Positions 1 through 9,536 of a stretch of 64,000 bases of DNA are shown here, one piece after another. Numbering within the stretch: the first letter of the stretch is position 1; each line of letters opens with the position of its first letter. The translations under genes and the position numbers were made by a program. A model generated the notes under the pieces. The model ran no database searches and was not told the DNA's origin. It saw only the letters and a list, made by a program, of their open reading frames with translations. Origin of the DNA: Litoditis marina (taxonomy: Eukaryota > Nematoda > Chromadorea > Rhabditida > Rhabditidae); assembly GCA_964036275.1 (NCBI GenBank), contig OZ038437.1:13028590-13092589 (forward strand), given 5' to 3'.

Positions 1-963
1 GTAAGCTTCACCTGAGGAGAGACGGCGGCATACTGTAGCTCTGAGTTGGCGCTGTGTACAAACATACATTCTGGATTCATATACAACAAGTTTGCGGCAG
101 TTGTTCAGGAAATTATATATTCTTCAAAACATAAGCTTATGAGAGACGATAGTCAACAGTAATATAAAGTTCCTCTCTAATCAACCTTTCTTCTTAACCA
201 CAATCACGTGTCAACGTGAGTAACGTGACAGATACAGTAAACCCTTTTCAAGGTTTCCTTACGTTCTAGTGACTATTTCATACAGTTGTAGTATGACGAC
301 CTTGCCTTGTCTCAAAATCTTGCTGTAACTTAGGCGAGATCCAAAAAACTAGACCCACCACTAATGTAATAAATCGACGAAACACATACGGAACTGTACT
401 TTGAACTCTGACTAATTCACTCAATTTTGAATCAGAAAAAATGTATTTCTAACAGTTCGGAAATTCCGAAGGTTCAGTTTTCTCACCAATAATGCTAAGG
501 AGTTCATGTTATATTTGTAGTTTGGTGAATAAAGTGGTTCTATGCCTGCCCGATCAAACTACAAGCCAGCATTGGCCACCTATTGCAACATTTTGAACCG
601 AATCGATTGTTAGTGTCCAAAACTACCACCATTCCTTGTCTAACTATTCCTCTTTCGATACTTTTAAACTAACTTATCCTATTTAAAGTTTAGATAAAAA
701 TCATTAATACAATCGTTATTATTGTTAGCAGAGCATGACTATTCTTCAGATCCTCACACAGCAAAACCAATGGTACAGTACCCTGACATCAATGCTTAGT
801 CACGTTTTAGCTAGTAAATTGTAATTATAGCCGTAACATAATAGCATACCTTAACGCGCCTTATTCAATCATGACTAATTGTTTTTGGTTGATTAACTTA
901 GTGTTAAACCACGCCCCTTTGATTACTGATAATTCGCTATTATAAGTAGGCTCACAGATCACT
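1..963. other. Left edge, no gene recognised
   Basis: This AT-rich stretch has no open frame with coding character and no convincing exon between splice sites on either strand. It contains a dispersed GATCAAACTACAA motif near 552 that recurs across the window. It may be intergenic, or an intron of a gene lying to the left. Confidence 0.5.
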
Positions 964-1690
964 AGAGGTTCTGAGAAACTTGTTCAAAGTTTTGAGAAAA
1001 CCTGATAAACTTAGAAACTTGTTTATAGTTTCGAGAAAATCCGATAAACTTGTTCCAACTTCTATGAAAACCTGAGAAACTTGTTCAAACTTTTGAGAAG
1101 ACCTGAGAAACTTAGAAACTTGTTTATAGTTTTGCGAAAATCTGGAAAACTTGTTCCAACTTTTATGAAAACCTGAGAAACTTGTTCAAAGTTTTGAGAA
1201 AACCTGAGAAACTTAGAAACTTGTTTATAGTTTATAGAAAACCTGAGAAACTTGTTCAAAGTTTTGAGAAAACCTGAGAAACTTAGAAACTTGTTTATAG
1301 TTTAAAGAAAACCTGAGAAACTTGTTTATAGTTCTATGAAAACCTGATAAACTTGTTTCTAGTTTTGAGAAAACCTGAGAAACTTACTTAGAAACTTGTT
1401 TATAGTTTCAAGAAAACCTGATAAACTTGTACTAACTTTCTTGAAAACCTGAGAAACTTAGAAACTTGTTTATAGTGTTGAGAAAACCTGAGAAACTTGT
1501 TCAAAGTTTTGAGAAAACCTGAGAAACTTAAAAACTTGTTTATAGTTTCGAGAAAATGCGCGAAACTAGTTTCAAACTTCAACAAAAGTTGGGAAACTGG
1601 TTTCAAGTTTTGAGAAAACCTTAGAAACCTGTTGAAAGTCTTGAGAAAACCTAAGAACCTGTCTTCTAGTTTTGAGAAAACAACCAACTT
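964..1690. repeat. Minisatellite of GAGAAACTTGTT-type units
   Basis: About 730 bp of degenerate tandem units of roughly 30 to 40 bp, built from alternating blocks such as gaaaacctgagaaacttgtt, followed by either caaagttttgag or tatagtttcgag. Two unit types alternate irregularly. Open frames on the minus strand (for example 1400-1696) translate the repeat into recurring KFLRFS blocks and are not genes. Confidence 0.9.
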
Positions 1691-1977
1691 CACCAATCGG
1701 TAATACTGAATGTACTACTTCTTGGAAAGTCTTCACGTGCTTTCACGTTAAACCTGTTCAGTTTGGCAGTGGAACGTGAATTAGTGTACGTTCGGAACAA
1801 CGTTGAGTGTTTCGGTAAAAGTGCCATTTTGCAGACTGTTCCGTCGATTTCATCACTTTTTCTCACGCAAATACACGTGTAAATGAGCTTCTTATTTTTT
1901 GAGAGATTCATTCTATGCTGTAACCCAGCTCTGAACGGTCAACTCCTCCCATTTTCATCCGATCGAAGGGTATGTTT

Positions 1978-3180
1978 CTCTCTCTCTTTTTCTTTCTCTT
2001 TCTCTCTCTCTAATACCTTCCCTCCTTCCCTCCTCTCCTCCTTCTCTCCTCTCCTCTCTCTCTATCTCTCTCCCTTTCTGTTCAGAATTCTCTCTCCATT
2101 CTCATAAATCGCTAATCTGACAGTTCCCCTTTTCAGATTCTTCATCTACCTTCCTCTGCCTATAATATGCTCTCTCCCTCTACTTTTCCCTCTTGTTCTC
2201 TCTCTTTCTCTCTCCCTCGCTCTCCCTCTCTCTCTCTTTCTCTCTCTCTTCCCCCCCCCCGCCTCTCCGTACTCTCTCTCTACCGTTCTCTCTCTAATTC
2301 TTCTCTTCTACTCTTTTACATTTTCACCAATCTTAAGCTATCACATCATCTCTTCACCGCCTACTCTTCACACTTACATCTTTCTCTCTCTCTCTCTCTC
2401 TCTCTCTTACCTTCTCTCCATCTTTATTCCCTGCCTTCTCTCTTGCTCTATAACACTATAACTTTTTTTACGTTCTCCTCTTTTTCTATAACCTTTCTCA
2501 CTTTCATTCACTCCCTCTCTCTCCTGCTCTCCCTCTCTCCCTTCCATCTCACTCTCTCTCTATTTCCCTATCTCTCCCTCTCTCCCTCTCTCTCTCTCTC
2601 CGTTTTTTTCTCTCTCACTGTTTCTCCCCGTGTCTCATTTTTTCTATTGACTCCCGTTCCATTTTTCGGCAGGTCTGTTCCGTGCGCGCCACAGGCTCCG
2701 CCCCCTCAAAGTGCAAACGACCTTTCCCCCCGAATACTATACCTATATCTTTCTTCTTTTCTCTCTCTTTCTCTTTCTCTCTCTCTCTCTCTTTCTTTGC
2801 TCTCTGTCTCCTTCTCTCTCTCTCTCTCTATCTTCCTCTCTCCCTCTCTGTCTCTCTGACTCGCTCTGTCTCCGTCTCTCTCCTATTCTCTCTCTTTCTC
2901 GTCTTTTCTCTCTTTCTCTCTCTCTTCCCTCCCTCTCTCCCTACATCTCTCTCTTCCTCTGTCCCTCTCTCTCTCTTTCTCTCACTTTCTCCCCCTCTCT
3001 CTCTCTCTGTACTTGTATCTCTCCATCTCACCTAGCCGCCTGCTTGCCACAGACCTGACCCGAATCTCTAGGCCCCGCCCACTTTTCGATGCGTTCGCAC
3101 TTGTCGCATGGTTATGCGGCGCAGATCAGTGAACGACCATCTTGCAACTTCTCCCTTTCTCTCTTTCTCCATCTCTCTCT

Positions 3181-3210
<30 letters not shown>
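1978..3210. repeat. 1.2 kb polypyrimidine (CT)n-rich tract
   Basis: The + strand is almost pure C/T for long stretches, interrupted by two short GC-rich islands at about 2665-2735 and 3030-3125. The second island carries a CCCCGCCC box. The tract lies directly upstream of hmbx-1. All open frames in it are poly-Ser/Leu/Phe on + or Arg/Glu on minus and are artefacts of the dinucleotide repeat. The GC islands could be promoter elements, but nothing in the sequence proves it. Confidence 0.9.
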
Positions 3211-3212
<2 letters not shown>

Positions 3213-3589
3213 ATCACCTTACTTACTTTTTTCTCACACATATACTCCTTGTTCTTAACAATTACTAATTTACACAGTAAAGTACAGTAACTTCATATCT
3301 CCAGTACTTACAATGTTACTCCAACAAGTGTATGGGCATGGCTTAGTTTTCTCCGTAACTAAGTCACTCCCGGTGGTGTTAGACCGCCCGTAGCGATCCC
3401 ACTTCAGGCCAGACTCGGCCGAAAAAAGTCCACTCGAGTCCAATTTGGTCGATTGAACCAACTTTTCTTCGTCTTCAGAGTAAATGAAATCTTCACGTGA
3501 CACGTGAAGTCTTATGGATTGTTCATTTTCATCATTCACAGTTGCTGTTCTGCCGTTGCCGCACGGTTTCCCTCCCATCAGCGCACAGT

Positions 3590-3602
3590 TTTCTGTTTCA
3601 GA
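3590..3602 (+). promoter_or_regulatory. Probable spliced-leader trans-splice acceptor of hmbx-1
   Basis: The acceptor-like string ttttctgtttcag ends at 3601, one base before the first ATG of hmbx-1 (3603). No upstream exon with a matching open frame is seen. In Caenorhabditis, a TTTCAG directly before the start codon is the usual arrangement for SL1 trans-splicing. A conventional 5' UTR intron is the alternative. Confidence 0.55.
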
Positions 3603-6600
3603 ATGAGTCTGTTCACAGTTGAGCAGCTCGAGCTCATACGTCGCCTACGCGCCACAAATATCACAGCGCAGCAGATATTGGAGGTAAGTGTGTGACGTCA
3701 TCAGTTTGATCTACCATTTTTAGTTTGATCTACCGTTTATAGTTTGCTCTATTCAAGCCTGTACGGTGTGTGGTGTAAATTTTCGATGTGTTTGTAGTTT
3801 GATCCCTATGCTTTTAGGTATATAAAGTCGTACTTTTTTTCTACATTTACACTTTTCCACCTTCTCAATGTTCTACTTTGCATGTTTCTAGTGTAGAAAA
3901 CGTTTAATTTCAGTATGAAACATGAATAAACGATCTATAGAAGCCTTAGAATGTATATTTTCTAAATTTGTAGATGTAATACTGCAGGCGAAATCTCAAC
4001 CATATGCGAGCCTATACACGGCTTATCTCTCCCATAAGGATAATCTATTCTTATTGCCCCTTTTAACTTTATTAGAGTAGTGGGAGTGTTTCTTAATATC
4101 GAAAAGATGTCCTAATTCCAAATAAACACTTAGCTCCGCCGATAATCCGATCTCGGTTACTGTAGATTTTTGTGTATTTTGTTAGAATGAGTGTTAATTC
4201 ATGTAAAAGCATCCACTTTTTCTACTTCCTCTAGACTTGTACTCTAAACTTTGTACTTTGTGTTCAAACCACTACCCACGCTAAACGAGAAAAACGTGAC
4301 GTGAGAAGTGCTCGCGTGGAGTTTCTTCACGTTCCTTTCACGCTTTTCTTGTTTTTGGACTAGCAAAAAACGTTTGAGAATGCACGTACTACAATAAATA
4401 CACTTTGCTACTGACAATTGAGTCCGCTTTGAGTTGTAAACATTTTCTCTATCTAAATTTGTTAGCTGCTGAGTTTGAATTTACAGACTTTATCATTTCA
4501 ACCAATAAATGGAACTTCCTAGTGAAAGTTCCATTCTGCTGTGTTTCAAACGTTTCCATGACTCATACTATAAACTCGCACTTCTCGACTCTTTTACACA
4601 TAAACCTGCTCTAGCTTCTCTCTGGCGATACGGTAGTATTTTGTGTATGCAGAGACGTGTTTCGTGCGCGGCGATAGAAGATACCGTAACCCCGCCTGGC
4701 ATACCCCCTTTAACGCAAGATAAGACGAATGGTAGTAGTTGCCGGGAATAGAATGTTACAAAAAGGGGGTATCGCGAGATCGAAAAAGTTGATTCACACT
4801 AAATAGGGGACAGATTTTAAAGATAGCAACGATGGGGTGACAAGTTTTTGTAATACATGATAATAATCAATAATATAATTTGTATATAATACTATTATTG
4901 TTACATTCAATAACCAATTGGTAATTTGCCACGACCAACTTTCTATTTAACTATATTTAATGCGTTCTGTCGAATATGTCAATTTTCATAACCAATTAGG
5001 TTTACACCAAACCTAAAGATGAGTCTGACCTCCTGTAGCCTGTAATTTCACTAGTATTTCGAGCAACTTTTCGATGACGTCATTTTCGAATAGAACAGTC
5101 TCTAGGGGGCTAGCACTCAAGCGGAACTGCACTGTATTGGTTGCGCCCGCAAAAACGCACTTTACAAAAAAGTCGATTTGCATGTTTCGCATCAATAAAT
5201 GCAACAGTTCGCTCAATACGTTCACGAGAAGTAGATTGACTAGTCACGTAACGTTAGCATTCTAATGAGAAATCGTGCACTTTGTCCATGCACGTTTCTG
5301 AGTTCTGCTGTGTTTGACATGTTTCACGTGACTTCCCTAACAGTATAGTCCCCATAAATTCAAAAAGTACAGAATGTCAATTCTAGTGATCAGGAAGCTA
5401 TCAACTACAGTGTAAAATGCTTACACGTTCCGTTTTAGAAGCCCTTTCATGAACAGTGGTGGAATGTTTCAGGCGAACTATCTTTTAAAAATTTCGAATA
5501 TTCTAAATTCAATTATAAAACTCAGACTTCGATCTGTAAGAGAAACTCTTATTATAGTTTGATCATCGCAACGCTACAAACTACAACATCCCATCTTCAC
5601 GTATTTCAGGCTTTTGCCCAGTTGGAAAGCATGGAAAACGATTCCGATGTCAAGATGGATACTGTAGCCTCGAATGATGCTGTGCCCGAGTTGGAGGCCA
5701 CCGATCAAACTACAGAATCGATCGATCAGATGACGCAGTCCATGCCACAGCTGTCGTGCGAGCCGTCCTCTTCAGCACAGTCACCAGTGCTTCTGCAACA
5801 TCTCAGGTTTGTAGTTTGGTTTTCTCTATTTCTCTCCCTCTCTCTCTCTCCTCTCTCTCTCCCCTCTTTGTTCGTTTATATTCCTTTTTCATGTCTATCT
5901 CCCTTGCTATATATATTGTTTGCCAAACTGTTCAAATACAACGTACGTATATCGTATAGAATACAAAAACTCTTTTCTGTTGGATTTGTGTCACTTTTCA
6001 GTCGCAATGTAATGTTTACAAACTGTTGAATCATAATATTTTTACAATCATCTTTTTCTGGTAGCAAAACTTAGATTAATAATCGTTGTAACTAGTTTGA
6101 CCCAGTTTTTTTTAAATCGTAGTGTTACTGACTATATGACTATAAAGATAATGAAGTTCTGAACCCGTTTAATTGATTTTAATACCTAGTTTGTATCGCT
6201 TCTTAGATTTTCATTAATGTATCAGTTATATTGATTTTTGATGATACTCATATCATACTTATCAATTTTTTGATCTTCCAGAGCCCAGCCCCCGGTCGCC
6301 GTTACCATTTCGGCCTCTTCTGAAGCGGTCTGCTCGTCGCCCGAACGTCTCACCGTACAGACGGTTCCACTGGCGTCGACGGCTGTTCAGCAACAGGATG
6401 TCAGTCTATCGTTGTCTCTCTCTCTCTTTACTCTCTCTCTCTCTGTTTCTCTCGCTATCGTTTTCTCTCTTTCTGTCGCTCTCTCTCTCTCTCTCTCTAA
6501 TTTTCTCTCTGTGTCTTTCTCTTTCTCTTTATTTCTCCTTACCTCTCTTGTTATGGTGAACCAACCCCAACTCTATTCTTCCCTACCCAAGGTGCTTCTG

Positions 6601-6794
6601 TGAAAGACATGCATACTAGAAATAAACTTTTATCAAATTTAGACCACGCCCCCTCCTCAGCTGCTGATGTCGAAGTACGAGTACAACGCCGGCGGTCGTC
6701 CCATCAGAAGTCAGAGAACACCCATGAATGACATCATCGTACTGGACGACCCTCGTGAGCTGGACGAGTTCATGCTTCAGGGAGAAGAAGGTAG

Positions 6795-6851
<57 letters not shown>

Positions 6852-7777
6852 AAGAGAGAAAGAGAGAGAGAGAGAGGAGGGGGAGGGAGAGAGAAAGAAC
6901 GAGAGAGAGAGAGAGAGAGAGAGAGGAGAGCAAAATAGAGATAGAAGGAGGTAGAAATTCGATATTTATTTGAATATCGATTACAAATGTTTACAAAACT
7001 CAATACGCCAGCTCAACCGTTTGTGGAAACTAAGCTATTTTCACATTATAATCACGTATGTGGGAAAACTCAATTCATTTATTTCCCAAACTCTTCTAGT
7101 TCTGAGCAGGTTCTGTAACTGACTCATACAGAAACTTGTAAGAGTGCTCACTGCAAGTTGTGCACGGTTAAATGGGCGGGGCTTATATTTCATTTCGTTT
7201 CAGGTTGCATCGGCGACATGAAGAGATTCATAAATCAATATTCGCTGCGTCAGACCACCGTCGCCTCGATGACAGGTATAGTCGTCGTCGTTTCAACGTC
7301 TTGTCTGCGTCTCTCTCATCACATTATCTCTCTATTCTCTAACCTAGACTGAAGTTACTACTTTTTTTATGAATTCTAGTTGTACAAACAGAAAAAGTAC
7401 AACCATCAAATACGCCTTTACGTGTTCACATTCGTTCACGTGATTTTCAGGTGTTTTCTCAACGCGTCTCTCAATTCACTATTTACATAATCTCTAACCT
7501 CCAACTCATAGAACTAGCATTATTTCGAACTTTTCGAACTAACAAAAAGATATAAATCAACATGTATTTATGTTTTTCACAGTATTGATCGAATCGAGTT
7601 TGTGTTTTCACGTTTTCCCACGTTTTCTCACGTGTTTTCATGTTTAGGCGTCTCTCAGCCGTACATTTCCAAGTTGCTGAACGGAAATCACAGAGAACTC
7701 TCGCTCAGATGCAGAAAGAACATCTACTGCTGGTACCTGAACTGCAGAAGACATCCCGAAAAGCTAGGTAGGTCGAA

Positions 7778-7871
<94 letters not shown>

Positions 7872-9466
7872 AATCTACCTGAGTGCGAGGCATTCGCAAT
7901 TTATTTGCACACCTCGCATATTTATACTATTTGAATAGGTTTTCCGGCCGTTTGTGTAAATAACAAGTCTGTCTGGCGGCTCGGGGACGAAAATGTTTGT
8001 AGACTACAAACTACAAAGTTTACACGTCATTTTTTACTAGAGAACAAATTTACACGTAAACCACGTAGTTAACGTTGAAAACCCGAAGTTGACTCTAAAG
8101 GTCAAATAAAACTACACACAATAGTTTTGAATGGTTTCAGTTCGAATCTCGTTGTATGTGTAACATGTAATACAACAGTAACATTTAATACATCATATCT
8201 GTAACAATACACTTAGTTGATGAAGTTCAACAATGTTTTTGGTTTTTGGTAAAATCACTTAAAATGAGGAAGTACTTTTTAAAATGGCTATAAACCAGAG
8301 ATCTCTTTGCGTGGTACTTTGTGAAACATCTTTTTGGTCTTCTGGTAATCTTCTAATAACACTTAATGTCAATAATAATCGAATCAACACTTCGCGGAAT
8401 GCTTTTTTCACTAAATCGATGTTATACCACTTTTTCTATATGAACTCCCATAGATCTTCTCTCTCTTTTTAGAAACATTTACTTGCAACTAGACTTTGAA
8501 CTTTGAATTTCGAATAAACTTCACGTTACTAGTGCATGTTTTCGGTTGTTTTGAACACGATTTATTCATTCTTAGTCCGGTAAAAGGGTGAGAGAGTTGA
8601 AGTATAGTCTTTTAAAAACATAGAACCAACATTTTGCACCAGTTTCCCTCTATTTTAAGCCACGATGCATGTAACCGTAACCAGCTGTTTTTGTAGTTTG
8701 CGTGTATCGAGAGCAAACTACAACAAATGTTCACTAACTTCACACGTATTGCATGCTTATCGATTATTCCTTTCAGCCTCCTTCCTTGCCGATCCCTCCA
8801 CCCGTCTGGAGACCAACAGCGACGGTGAACTCGTGCCGCAGCGTCGCGAGCGCTACGTCTTTCGTCCGATTCTCATTCGACTTCTGGACGGATTCTTCGC
8901 CCAAACCCCGTTTCCGGACCTCAACAAGAGAATTGAGATCGCCAGTGCATGCAATCATGTGCTCCAGCTCGATAAGAAGGGTAAGCACGCTCTTTCTCTA
9001 TTTCTCTCTCTCTTTCTCTCTATTCTCTGTCTCTTCAGCTGTTTGACTAGCTCTATCTATCTCTGTTTTTCTCTCTCTCTCTCTGGCTATCCATCTGTCT
9101 CCCTATATCAATCTCTTATTCTTTTTCTCTTTCATCTTTCTCTCTGATTCTCTCTCTCCATCTCTCTCTCTCTCTCTCCTCTGTTTTTCTGTCTCTCCCT
9201 TCTCCACCTCTTCTCCTTCTTTCACTTTTCATTCCATTCTTACACTCAACTCCTACTTCTCAGCTGCTTTTCAAGTTCACTTCCTTCACTTTGTTTACTC
9301 ATTGTTTGTTGTTGTTTATTGTTGTTTTGTTTACTTGTTTACTTGTTTATCTTCAGGAGTTGGTCTGATGCCGAAGGAGGTCGTATCTCCCCAAGTTGTC
9401 GCCAACTGGTTCGCCAACAAGAGAAAGGAGTACAGAAGAAGATCTCATGGAGCTGACCAGGTGGGT

Positions 9467-9536
<70 letters not shown>

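Noticed and set aside
2167..3058. Several long open frames (up to 230 codons) in the CT tract
   Set aside because: They are Ser/Leu/Phe translations of (CT)n, present in overlapping frames and lacking any domain.
6661..6790. Exon 4 of hmbx-1 starting after CCCCTCCTCAG at 6660
   Set aside because: Not excluded, but AAATTTAG ending at 6642 looks at least as good and adds six codons in frame (TTPPPQ). I kept 6643 as the first choice.
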